Source of the DNA: Lumbricus terrestris | Taxonomy: Eukaryota > Annelida > Clitellata > Crassiclitellata > Lumbricidae | Reading direction: 5' to 3' | NCBI GenBank assembly: GCA_949752735.1 | Contig: OX457052.1 | Span: 13,181,037-13,245,036, forward strand | DNA length: 64,000 nucleotides | Shown: positions 57,662-64,000 of the stretch, piece by piece | Position numbering within the stretch: position 1 is the first letter of the stretch | Layout of the letters: each line of letters opens with the position of its first letter | The notes under the pieces: generated by a model | What the model was told of the DNA's origin: nothing | Database searches by the model: none | Seen by the model: only the letters and a program-made list of their open reading frames with translations | Position numbers and translations under genes: made by a program

Positions 57662-58964
57662 TTTGGTGTGAGAACTGAGAGGAGTTGAGAGCAGTTTGAG
57701 AATTGCAGAAAAATAACTGGAGTTCAACCTCACGACTAAACTCCACGTTGATCATAGCCTGGCAGGCTATGATCCACGTGGAGTTTGGTCGTGAAAAACT
57801 GAAAAGAAGACAACCATGTGAACCTCTGAAAGACTATAGAGAGGGTTGAACGGTTGAACCACTTCAAACCCCCGACAATTCTCACCCTGGTTGAAGGAGA
57901 TAATTATGTCAGGTCACTATACCGTTGCCAAATCCAGCAAAGCAGGGCTACCGAAAAACACGAGCATGCCTATGAGACGAATGAGGTTTCTGCAGCGCAC
58001 CGTTTAATCACAGTAGGGCCTACACAAAATAATGTGACAGATAGACGGATAAATAATTATCACACCTATCCTTAAAAAAAAGCGCAGGCGCACCCTTTTA
58101 CCCTCTGCATAGGAAAGCGAAGCATCGAAATTAAAATCTTATGCCGGTATGATTTGTTCATGTTCTCAGATTAAAACTATAAGATTATTGGACCTATTCT
58201 TTATTATCGTTCGCATACATGTACACTAATGTCATCTTGCAATGGGACAGTCACGATTAGAGACGAAAACATACCGGCAATTAATATAGGAGTTCGGACT
58301 CAGTACAGTTTTGCCTGTCAACAGCAAGGCGGTTGACAGGATCTAGTATAGCCAAATGCATGTGTGTTCACAAAAATCACATCTATGAAAAAAATAATGT
58401 GAATTACTAATAATTAGGATAGACTATAATAAATAATTAATTTAGCAATCTGTGTGGGCCCCTGGAGGTCGTGGGCCCGTGTGCTTTGCACACATTGCTC
58501 ACATGATAGCTACGCCACTGGCGAGACCACAATGGAGGGAACGTTGAGGAGCTAGTTTGCTTTAAGTTTTAAAGCATAGTCCTTTTTAGACAGCTGACAC
58601 TGTTTGGTGATGATAGAAGCAAACGTTCCACTTAAAAGCAGCAGTTCCTATAGCCTACTTTCAAGGAGAGCAATGCATTCGAGACTAAATTGCTTTGCTG
58701 AAGTTGCTCTCGTGTTTAAAAGACGGCTGACATTTCTTGCAAGACAACTTATACAAGTCAAGTATAAACCCCTTTTCCAGGTATTTTTGAAACCCATCTA
58801 GCCATATTCATGTAGAATTTCAAATAAACTGTTCAGACATACTTACTTTTGATTGTGTTGAAGAGGAGGGAACCCGATCACTTCCCAGTTTGTATTGATG
58901 TCGCAAACGACGACAGTCGTTGGATCAATTCGTTCTCTGGCGCCATCGCAATTTGCCGAATAAT
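43901..58964 (-). CDS. Gene 2: tandem receptor paralogue, ectodomain only in window
   Basis: Six minus-strand exons match gene 1 exons 7 to 12 in order, phase and splice sites. Lengths are 118/121, 202/205, 827/827, 136/133, 195/189 and 43/43 nt (gene 2/gene 1). All differences are multiples of three and no stop or frameshift was seen. Earlier exons should lie beyond 64000. No transmembrane or kinase exon was found between 29900 and 43900. The homology with gene 1 stops near 43345, at the site where gene 1 carries foldback element 1. Products could be soluble, or the transcript could read through to gene 1 exons 13-21, whose phase is compatible. A 6.6-kb retrotransposon sits in one intron. 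Confidence 0.8.
44128..44531. mobile_element. hAT-like element, CAGGACTTTTTTAACG family
   Basis: 404 bp with ends CAGGACTTTTTTAACG and CAAAAAAACCTG and an exact 8-bp repeat, GTTTAAAC, at 44120-44127 and 44532-44539. Gene 1 at 11769-11782 has the uninterrupted GGGTTTAAACGAT site. Confidence 0.92.
44551..44745 (-). CDS. Gene 2 exon equivalent to gene 1 exon 11
   Basis: 65 residues from DNTLITPCYANDTTCYCIPQ to SSIEQAID; two codons longer than in gene 1. Acceptor TCACAG|GAT, donor GAC|GTAAGT. Confidence 0.87.
44760..45265. other. Gene 2 intron aligned with gene 1 intron 10
   Basis: Contains a short tandem repeat of CAAGAACAATG units at about 44864-44930. It lacks the LINE and mariner-like insertions present in gene 1. 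Confidence 0.6.
45272..45407 (-). CDS. Gene 2 exon equivalent to gene 1 exon 10
   Basis: Encodes LLINVTDRESGIANITYRIF onward to NLANR, 45 codons. Acceptor TTTCAG|TTT, donor AGG|GTAAGG. Confidence 0.85.
45826..46652 (-). CDS. Gene 2 exon equivalent to gene 1 exon 9 (beta-sandwich)
   Basis: 827 nt, encoding NAKIEPRFYNWTDDGSAIAK, VYSIELAVYDLAGNTAKARK and VIGVDRTVPEV. It is highly similar to gene 1 throughout. Acceptor TCTCAG|AAC, donor CAAC|GTAAGA. Confidence 0.9.
46700..46739. repeat. (ACAT)n microsatellite, left remnant
   Basis: Short ACAT tract adjoining the left LTR. It was continuous with 53361-53818 before the retrotransposon inserted. Confidence 0.9.
46740..47187 (-). mobile_element. 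3-prime LTR of the Gmr1-type retrotransposon
   Basis: 448 bp, TGTTGGG to CTCACA on the plus strand. It appears identical to the LTR at 52913-53360 by reading; the two frames it contains are also identical. Confidence 0.95.
47190..47199 (-). other. Polypurine tract
   Basis: On the minus strand GGTGGGGGGG directly precedes the 3-prime LTR, the expected position for plus-strand priming. Confidence 0.75.
47606..47722. repeat. 60-bp tandem repeat in the retrotransposon 3-prime region
   Basis: Two full copies and a part copy of a unit containing GACAGAATGTTCCATTGAAA and CTGTTTCTGGACAGTGTTTG, between the pol stop codon and the polypurine tract. Confidence 0.85.
47835..52583 (-). CDS. Gag-pol polyprotein, integrase before reverse transcriptase
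   Basis: 1582 codons without interruption. An N-terminal charged coiled coil (about 65-145) and a gag capsid-like region (about 165-335) come first. A CX2CX4HX4C zinc knuckle follows (about 414-427), then an aspartic protease with RDSGA (about 496-500). Next is an integrase with an H2C2 zinc finger (739-779) and a DD35E core (D809, D869, E905). Reverse transcriptase with YLDD (1317-1320) and RNase H (about 1460-1570) complete the protein. The order PR-INT-RT-RH is that of Copia elements but the sequences are Gypsy-like; this defines the Gmr1 group known from deuterostomes. No envelope frame was seen. Gag and pol are fused in one frame. Confidence 0.95.
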   Translation of the reverse strand: MASLEEELIPEFGDVRDIPSDTLRLVSETYGEEVEDVSRSQVRRMAMKPLSPKLGSAAWKLKAQAKKEEAELERLHLKEDREWEREKERMRFEEKKMQIEAEENKLRIAAEENKLRIEAEETKRRFDMEEKRMNMEFEKQKLEMDGRRIEGGGAVERPAHGNEDLRFGAALKFVPKFDSADIEHYFAAFEQAMTLHQIPMGKWSSLLQPQLSGKAAKVFAALSLEECVQYDIVKSALLTAYERIPEFYRKKFRGLRKEPRETYANYAFRLQSPFQRWIEGTNSWEELAKFKEVILMEQFVQALPIEVHRWLIDKSPDTVASAARLADEYAVLYKQGPNHYSGGFRRDFFDRTRGFSSDDSEKKDVWERQGVGYKDGTRRDTNWGRRSPQRGTYGFNKPVRENDDVTGFGEPVTCAFCRAPGHTKASCWKLKRKDGTQMENWRGAKPVGLVQTVSAPVKPQSFPKPIESVDKLYAPFCVIGCVIDDEGARKEAVFLRDSGALQSLVSNEWLNEHEFVHMNETRLLRGISGSIVECPLVKVNVDCAFVHGEVLCCLMNSLPMAGVHCIVGNDTALAGQVLEVAVTTRAQARAHAVRQSERETAVCSEAAPEQSEIVGQSTESADQERTPGEIIDRQVERMNFDEGDLSSLFAATESVVTERSELYVSRQELILRQRRCPELRPLYAQVDETVSVGGRVQPYALVDEVLVRRWEEKCTPLGMGVVQIVVPRDLRQKLLHVAHDIPAAGHLGTRKTLDRLTKHFWWPHVNRDVREYCRSCDVCQRLGKGNRNYRAPMVSMPVMEEVFQRLAMDIVGPLSVCEGTGNRFILTVIDLASHFPFAFPLKNHTAQDVAKCLCEVFSLFGFPKELLSDCGSEFMSDLMQVFVHECGIVQLKTSPYRPQTNGSCERFHRTMKDMLKALAETYPGSWDAMLPWILFAYREVPVQGTGFSAFDLMYGRDVRGMLQLMKEEWLAKDVVHEVSGKNVIDYVLQLRERMRVGLKLAGENAVDAKSKSKQLYDKQSRAVSFEEGEKVLLLIPLVGKPLQTKYCGPYVVVRRLGPVDYLVSTPDRRKTERVVHVNLMKRYVDRIDVVYERPNEEVVASVLVVNPDVRMNDVTLEDKVLQCEVSAECRAELRDVLHDFAHVFSDVPGKTSMVSHRIDLVEGARPVRQYPYRLNPEKMARVDKEVNQLLEAGIIEESESPWAAPIVLVPKPNGTDRLCTDFRKLNGLSVPDPFPMPRVEVLIDRVGQSRFITKLDMTKGYWQIPMHPESVPLTAFVTPKGHYQWKYMSFGLKNAPASFSRLITKVLNGLNEFCDAYLDDIIIFSLAWSDHLVHLRKVLSRIADACLTLNLAKCVFANASVDFLGHHIGIDGVQPRLKKVEAVLKFPRPATKKQVQSFLGLAGYYQRYLPHFSDIALPLTALTKKGIPFRWNEEAEVAFLDLKSRLASRPILIPPDFTKQFCVGVDASQFCLGACLFQMKDGLEHPICYLSRKLLPQEIRYSTIEKEALALMVALRAFSVYFGSAVVLVFTDHKPLQFIHQMANKNMKLLRWSLELEQYNLDIRHRPGEWNVLPDILSRPSA
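52895..52910 (-). other. Primer-binding site candidate
   Basis: On the minus strand TGGGGTCTCTCGGGAT starts two bases after the 5-prime LTR. The leading TGG fits complementarity to a tRNA CCA end. I could not assign the tRNA. Confidence 0.65.
52913..53360 (-). mobile_element. 5-prime LTR of the Gmr1-type retrotransposon
   Basis: 448 bp, apparently identical to 46740-47187. It should contain the promoter for the minus-strand transcript. Confidence 0.95.
53361..53818. repeat. (ACAT)n microsatellite, about 455 bp
   Basis: Long tetranucleotide repeat with occasional ATGC and AAAT variants. All long reading frames across it, on both strands, are artefacts of a 4-bp repeat. Confidence 0.97.
53825..54435. 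other. Gene 2 intron, no exon seen
   Basis: GC-richer stretch (53825-54190) with open frames on both strands but no recognised protein. It could be part of another mobile element. Confidence 0.35.
54442..54643 (-). CDS. Gene 2 exon equivalent to gene 1 exon 8
   Basis: Encodes FRVTVSGQLGGQKQVTGATL to SACPYFAIYLDQDIRT, one codon shorter than in gene 1. Acceptor ATGCAG|TTT, donor ACG|GTAAAC. Confidence 0.86.
54815..55220. repeat. Head-to-head minisatellite, unit about 35 bp
   Basis: Units like TCATCAATCCAGCTTCCATT plus TCTCAACCATTC run in plus orientation at 54937-55220 and in inverted orientation at 54815-54935. This forms a potential hairpin. The same unit family recurs at 62035-62600. Confidence 0.8.
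55225..55715. other. Gene 2 intron, no feature seen
   Basis: No exon or named repeat was recognised. Confidence 0.4.
55718..55921. mobile_element. hAT-like MITE, AAGGCCGTAGC family, copy 3
   Basis: 204 bp with ends CAAGGCCGTAGCCAGG and CCTAGCTACGGCCTTG and an exact 8-bp repeat, ACTCTAAT, at 55710-55717 and 55922-55929. Confidence 0.92.
56249..56423. repeat. Near-perfect 175-bp palindrome
   Basis: Arms of about 87 bp with essentially no loop, centred near 56336 (CACCTAAAATTTAGGTG). I found one mismatch (GATTCGTAG against CTAGGAATC). Such a structure is unstable, so it is probably recent. It may be a foldback element; no target duplication was recognised. Confidence 0.92.
56430..57040. other. 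Gene 2 intron with a dispersed repeat
   Basis: The part at about 56730-56895 (ATCAGCTACTAAGGTGG) resembles repeats at 22980-23170 and 28655-28860. A GTGGTGGTGA/CACCACTTTT patch lies at about 56630-56690. No exon was seen. Confidence 0.45.
57588..57658. repeat. (CT)n microsatellite
   Basis: About 35 uninterrupted CT units inside the hAT-like element. Confidence 0.95.
57723..57797. repeat. Hairpin inside the hAT-like element
   Basis: TCACGACTAAACTCCACG pairs with CGTGGAGTTTGGTCGTGA around ATCATAGCCTGGCAGGCTAT, so the RNA or single-stranded DNA would fold strongly. Confidence 0.85.
58847..58964 (-). CDS. Gene 2 exon equivalent to gene 1 exon 7
   Basis: Encodes YYSANCDGARERIDPTTVVV to QHNQK, one codon shorter than in gene 1. 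Acceptor GCTTAG|AT, donor AAAA|GTAAGT. The next upstream exon was not found before 64000. Confidence 0.85.
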
Positions 58965-59427
58965 CTAAGCACACACGGTAAAGCAACTGCTACAACTCCA
59001 GGGTTTTATATTCAATTATCTTTTTCAGTGGATAATGAATTGCTGTCATCTTTTATGCCAAACTATCACGGATTCAAGACTTCAGACTAATTAAGACTCT
59101 AGATGTGTATTTACACTGCATCAAAAGCCAAATATTTATTTTATGTTTACATTTCTATTAATATTTAAAACAATATTTCTCCTTATTTCTTGCTTAACCT
59201 GAGCGATTGCACAGTATCAAGGGTTGCCCCAGCAATTTGCTCCTCTACCAGGGCCATAATTAGCTTATAATATTATTATAGACAAAAATACTATTAATTA
59301 CACTTTATATCATTTCTCGTTTTACACAAGCACAGCTTCGGGTGCATTCCAGTTCAAGAAAATAGTTCTTAAGATGTATTATAAATATACTCTAAGTATG
59401 CGCATTGTTCGGATGAGTTGGTGGCGA

Positions 59428-61368
59428 GGTTACATGACATTAGAACGGCGACAGTAGAACGGTGTATTATAAATATTATGACCGCCGAGACTATTGAACG
59501 GCTGGACAGTTGAACGGGCGACAGATGACCGGAGGACACTTTATCGGTACGGTAAAGTTTGTAAATTTTAAAAGTAATCGAGCATTTACTTCTTGGAGAT
59601 GTAGGTCTACCAAATTCAATTCCTGGTTGTGTGACAAATTGGCAACTGAATATAAATATATCAAAATTTCTGCCTTGCCGTAGCTGGCGAAAGGCCACTA
59701 TAATTATTGCTTCGCTTCCCTTATGGCTTTCCTTGCTATCGAAAACGTTTCCAGAATGCGTGTGTTCCATTTGTCTTTCGCTGACCATCTGGTCGTCTGC
59801 GGTTACAAGTCGGGTCGTGCCTTTGAATCGTTTGTAGCCTATATTCGACATCGCCATGATATTCTGCCTTTCTTGTATTGTTTTTCTTTCAAATACTCAT
59901 AATTTCGAGGTATGAGCGTCGTTTTACCTTTCGGGGCTACATCCATACATTAATGCCATGTCACACAATCATGTAAAACAAAACTATGTTTCACACCTAA
60001 AAGTAACAGTAAAACTTTGCATAACTTTCTCTAATATTCAGTGTCACCAAACGTCGCGCCCAACATTCAGTCAAAACTCAAAGTATAGGCCTAGTTGCAT
60101 AGTCTGAACCCACTGTTTGCACTGCTGGAGTTCCACAGGGATCTGTCCTTGGTCCTCTATTATTCACAGTCTTTACCTCCCCAATTAATCGCATAGCTAA
60201 TTATTTTGGTGTCCAATTACAGCAGTACGCGGACGACACTCAGCTCTATATTGCTCTGTCACACACTGATCAGTCCGGTAAACTTAAACTTGAGGAGTGC
60301 CTGTCATCTTTATATGCCTGGTTCTGTTTTAATGGTTTGGCTATAAACCCAAACAAGTCTGAGGCAATTTTGTTCGGGTCACGACAACGCTTGCGTTCTT
60401 TTCCTTCACTTTCCAGCATCGACCTCGCAGGCTCCGCAGTACCATTATCAGATTCTGTTAAAACTCTTGGGGTTACCCTGGACAGTATATGCTTACTTTT
60501 CGGATGCATGTACCTAACCTTTGTAGATCTTGCTTTTATCACATCAGGGCAATACGCCACATTAGGTCGGCTCTAACTAAGGATATGTCGAAAACTTTAG
60601 CTTGCGCCCGTGTCTCCTCTCGCCTTGATTACGCTAATGCGATTTTTGTTGGCATTTCAGACTTTGAGCTACATAGGCTGCAACGCATCCAAAATTCTTT
60701 AGCTCGCGTTGTTCTGCGTGTCCCACTACGATCAAGTTCCTCAGTTTTACTTCATCAGCTGCATTGGCTTCCTGTCGAATTTAGGATTAAATTTAAATTG
60801 GCCTGTTTAACCTACAAATCCCTCTCTACCGGAACACCTCCCTACCTTCAGTCACTGCTTACTCCTTATATTCCTCCTCGTTGCCTGCGATCATCAAACA
60901 TGGATCTTTTAGTTGAGCCTCGATGCAGAACTGTTATGGGCTCGCGTGCATTCCATGCCTCTGCTCCCAAAGAATGGAATCTACTTCCACTCTCTCTTCG
61001 TTGCTCAAATTCACTCCCTACCTTCAAAAAACGGCTCAAAACTCACTATTTCTCTTTGGCTTTCAAGCACATGGACCTTTAACTGCATCTTCCTCTGGCG
61101 GCTAACTATCCGCGCCTCAGATTCACACTTTGGTGTGACCTTGCGCGCGTAATAAATTTATGTAATAATAATAATAATAATAGTGTAGGCCTAGGCATAC
61201 ATGATACAACGCCGCATCTTGTGAATTGTTCATAAGTCGGCCCGTTAATATAGCGTTCCGGTTAAGTTTCGCCTGTTCTATTGTCGGCCCGTTCTAATAT
61301 CGCCCGTTAAAGTGTCGCCGTTCAAGTGTCGTCCGTTCAAATGACCACCGTTCAAATGTCCGTACACC
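59428..61368. mobile_element. TU-like foldback element 2 with minisatellite inverted ends
   Basis: Inverted arrays of a degenerate 14-16 bp unit (GACANTTGAACGGGC) at 59428-59555 and about 61232-61368. The outer ends are GGTTACATGACATTAG and, on the other strand, GGTGTACGGACATTTG. An exact 8-bp repeat, GGTGGCGA, flanks the element at 59420-59427 and 61369-61376. The interior contains a LINE insertion and unassigned sequence. Confidence 0.88.
60093..61190 (+). mobile_element. L2/CR1-like LINE, 5-prime truncated, frameshifted
   Basis: Reverse-transcriptase remnant with GVPQGSVLGPLLF, QYADDTQLY and NGLAINPNKSEAILFGS (60128-60480). After a frameshift near 60490 come RLDYANAIFVG, LHQLHWLPVEFRIKFKLACL and LPTFKKRLK. 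It ends in an (AAT)n tract at 61163-61182. It is inserted inside foldback element 2. Confidence 0.87.
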
Positions 61369-61379
61369 GGTGGCGAATA

Positions 61380-62030
61380 GAATATCATTCATTAGATCCT
61401 CAATAGGGCCTAGCAGCTTGCAATCTGTCTTATTTTAGTGCGAATAAAGGCCCTGGTTATTCTATTGCCAACTCAAGTGAAATAATTATTATGCATTTCC
61501 ATATTTAATTTAAAATAGCCTGTTAACTTTTTCGGTAGCATCCTATGTTTAAACAAACAAGATGCATACAAATGGGCGGAGTTTATCAGGGTCCAGCGGG
61601 TTTAAGCCCCCAAGAAGGCCAAGATTCGGTACTTTAACTTCTTTTACCGTGAGAATGGTATCTTTTCCCCAAGAAGGCTCAGACTCGTAAATTTTTTCGG
61701 GGAAAATTGCACTTTTCACGAACGAAACTTCAATCGAATGACTAAAAAAGGTCATAAACTTGGTGCTTGTGGGTTTGACGACCCCACAGAAATATCTATA
61801 GACGTGGTGGATGTATTCGCACATGTATGAATCCAACATAATTATGTCTGTGTGTTCCGTTGTGTCGTTTATTACGCTCTAGCTTTTTTCCAAGATCTTT
61901 CGATGCGCTGAGTATTTGCACCTGTGTTTGGAACCACGAAATTTTGAGAATGATTAACTGTTTCGTGAGTGTAGGCCTAATTCATTCCTGGGATCGTCGC
62001 AATGTTGTTGTATGCCCGCCACAAATCGGA
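61380..62030. other. Gene 2 upstream/intron region, no exon seen
   Basis: Contains one arm of a 30-bp inverted repeat (61771-61800, CTTGTGGGTTTGACGACCCC) whose partner is 62726-62755. No gene was recognised. Confidence 0.4.
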
Positions 62031-62034
62031 AACA

Positions 62035-62600
62035 GCTTCCATTATTCAAGCGTTTTTTTTATTAATTCAGCTTCCACTTCACATATAAAATACCTTAATC
62101 CAACTTCCATTTCAGATATAAAAATACCTTCATCCAACATCTATTTCTGATATAGAAATAAATTTTTCCAGCTTCCATTACTCAAGCGTTTTTCATTAAT
62201 CCAACTTCCATTTCTCAAGTGGTATTTTCGTCAATCCAGGTTCTATTTCAGAATATAACATACCTTCATCATGCTTCCATTTCTAATGTGTTATTTTCAT
62301 CAATCCAGCTTATTTGTCAGGTATAAACACACCTTTATTCTCATTCTATTTTCTAAGCGTGTTCTTCGTTAATCCAGCTTCGATTTCATCTATTATGTCC
62401 ATCATCCAGCTTCCATTTCTTACGCGTTCAATTCATGAATCGGGCTTCTATTTCACCTGTAAAAGTACCTTCATCCAACTTTCATTTCACTTATAAAGAC
62501 CTGTCATTCACCTTCCATTTATCATGCGTTCACAGTTCACAAATCCAGCTTCCATTTCACCTGTAAAATAACCTTTATCCAGTCTTTATTTACTAGATTT
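62035..62600. repeat. Minisatellite, unit about 35 bp (ATCCAGCTTCCATTTC)
   Basis: About 15 degenerate units, related to the array at 54815-55220 seven kilobases away. Confidence 0.85.
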
Positions 62601-62645
62601 CGAAAACATGGTAATTATATTCATTAGGTCACTTCATTTAAAGTA

Positions 62646-62755
62646 ATGGACGACGTATAATAAGAGTAATATTTCGGTTGTGTCGTCAAACCCGGGACGA
62701 CGTATTTAATTAGAGTAATATTTCTGTGGGGTCGTCAAACCCACAAGTACCATAA
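62646..62755. repeat. Two 50-bp tandem units with an inverted partner
   Basis: Units containing GACGACGTAT, AGAGTAATATTTC and GTCGTCAAACCC. The second ends with 30 bp that is the exact reverse complement of 61771-61800, so the minisatellite lies between inverted repeats. Confidence 0.8.
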
Positions 62756-63144
62756 ACTTTTGGCCTAGAAAATATTGTCGGCGACGCTCGTTCTGGACCA
62801 TGATGTATATAGGCTATTTCCTACATCATGTTCTGGACCAAGCCCAAGTTCTTTTTCTAGCCCCTCCAACCACGGAAACCAAACTCCGCCCACGTGTATA
62901 CATAAACAGACCAAGCTGCATCTTGTTTATATACAACAACTACATTTTTCTTAGATTTTAACATAAAGTGCCTTCTATAAATCGTATTCCGCATATCATA
63001 CAGATTTATACTAACAAAACGCCTCTCTAGTGTCATGAGGTTAGTCAAATGGGAATGATAAATTGAGGCTCCTATTAGCCTATAGGCCCTATTGCAATAT
63101 ATGAAAATATGGAAAGATGAAAGTGTAATCTAATTAGCTACACT

Positions 63145-63350
63145 CAGGGCTGTTTTTAAGGAATTTTTAGAACTGCCCAACCCCTTCTTTCCCTTCACAT
63201 CCTCCATGGTAAATTACTCCCAATCGGATGACAGTGACCTTTTTGCTAGTTTTAATTGCACAGAACTTGTGACAGAAGTGCTTTTACAGCTGCACAAATC
63301 CATTTAGAACTGCGCGTTTTGTGTGCAACTGCACGTTAAAAAAAGCCCTG
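63145..63350. mobile_element. hAT-like MITE, CAGGGCTTTTTTAACG family
   Basis: 206 bp with ends CAGGGCTGTTTTTAAGG and ACGTTAAAAAAAGCCCTG and an exact 8-bp repeat, GCTACACT, at 63137-63144 and 63351-63358. Internal AACTGCGCG/CAACTGCACG motifs match 44128-44531. Confidence 0.92.
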
Positions 63351-63364
63351 GCTACACTCCTTTT

Positions 63365-63840
63365 GGTCCTAGTGATGATACCCCCATTCTTATAAACTTT
63401 TTGGATATCATGGATTCATCATAGTTTTGTGTTCGTCAACCTTTACATCCCATAACTTTTTAGATTAGCCTACTTATACAATATTATTATGATCAATTTT
63501 TGTGTGGAGATTATGGAACGGAAGGTTTCCTATTAGGGCGACAAAATAATGTAACTAATTTAGGATTGATTTAGGCCTACCAATAACTTATTAGCTATTA
63601 GCCAATCTGATAATCTTTCTAAATATTTCATTAGCCTTTTTATCCAAAGACGCATGAAACTTATAAGTTTGGAAAACATTTGCATAGTCTGCAAAGTTGG
63701 TAAAATGCAGAACTGATAGTTGTCGAGAAATCATCCGTGTATAACTGTATATCAAGAGTAACGGTGAGCAATGCATTGCACCTGTATTTTGCTCCAAAAT
63801 GTGGTTATTACATAATACACATTGTTTTCGGTTATGTCAA
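63365..63840. other. No feature seen
   Basis: AT-rich sequence without a recognised exon or repeat. Confidence 0.4.
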
Positions 63841-63842
63841 TC

Positions 63843-64000
63843 AGCTGACTCGTGGCTGTTACTACCAAATTCGTCAGCTACGGGTCATCTCTCGCTCCCT
63901 ATCAGAGGATTCTGCTGCTACTCTTGTTCATGCTTTTGTCACCAGTCGCTTGGACTACTGTTGCTCTATACTTGATGGTTTGCCTCAATTATTGACATCC
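63843..64000 (+). mobile_element. LINE (SINE-partner family), cut by the window edge
   Basis: Plus-strand RT piece reading CYYQIRQLRVISRSLSEDSA and TLVHAFVTSRLDYCCSILDG, the same family as the minus-strand copy at 39225-39800. Confidence 0.85.

Larger units (their letters stand above)
57051..58520. mobile_element. hAT-like non-autonomous element, CAGTGGCGTAGCTA ends
   Basis: 1470 bp with inverted ends CAGTGGCGTAGCTAGC and ATAGCTACGCCACTG. An exact 8-bp repeat, GCGAGACC, flanks it at 57043-57050 and 58521-58528. Subterminal GTGGGCCCGTGTGC motifs occur at both ends. No transposase frame was found. It carries a (CT)n tract and a 67-bp hairpin. Confidence 0.9.

Noticed and set aside
59580..59860. 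Possible THAP-like or other transposase piece inside foldback element 2 (IPGCVTN frame)
   Set aside because: Only a short cysteine motif is visible and the zinc-ligand spacing is not met; too weak to call.
1..64000. CRISPR array, bacterial operon or prophage
   Set aside because: Spliceosomal introns, SINEs and LTR/LINE elements show a eukaryotic genome; the tandem arrays lack unique spacers.

Overview
The window is metazoan nuclear DNA: AT-rich, intron-rich and packed with transposons. An intact Ty3/Gypsy element with integrase ahead of reverse transcriptase (the Gmr1 arrangement, known from deuterostomes) and foldback elements that resemble the sea-urchin TU class point to an invertebrate deuterostome (echinoderm, hemichordate or lancelet). 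I cannot name the species.

The main gene (gene 1) runs on the minus strand from 29890 down to 1569. I could assemble 21 coding exons with consistent GT/AG sites and phases. They sum to 3513 nt, an exact multiple of three, giving a 1170-residue receptor: signal peptide, three cysteine-rich EGF-like exons, a long ectodomain with a DLAGN-type beta-sandwich region, a transmembrane segment and a tyrosine-kinase-like domain. The kinase fold is clear, but the HRD aspartate is Arg, the DFG aspartate is Gly, two glycine-loop glycines are lost and the activation segment has no tyrosine. It is therefore a predicted receptor pseudokinase. Its stop codon lies inside a 20-bp minisatellite.

A tandem paralogue (gene 2), also on the minus strand, covers 43901-58964 and continues beyond the right edge. 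Six ectodomain exons match gene 1. Every length difference is a multiple of three and no stop is present, but no transmembrane or kinase exon is visible between it and gene 1. It may be a soluble or decoy form, an incomplete duplicate, or an ectodomain cassette that splices into the gene 1 membrane and kinase exons; exon phases would allow the last.

Mobile DNA fills the rest. Gene 2 carries a 6.6-kb Gmr1-type retrotransposon with apparently identical 448-bp LTRs and one 1582-codon gag-pol frame, inserted in an ACAT microsatellite. There are two foldback elements whose inverted ends are tandem arrays of about 15 bp, plus one single-ended array of the same type; several hAT-like elements with exact 8-bp duplications; two mariner-like elements with doubled inverted repeats; a TTAA-flanked piggyBac-like element; tRNA-derived SINEs sharing a 3-prime tail with a resident LINE; and assorted LINE fragments. 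Because genes 1 and 2 are paralogous, many insertions can be compared with their empty sites.
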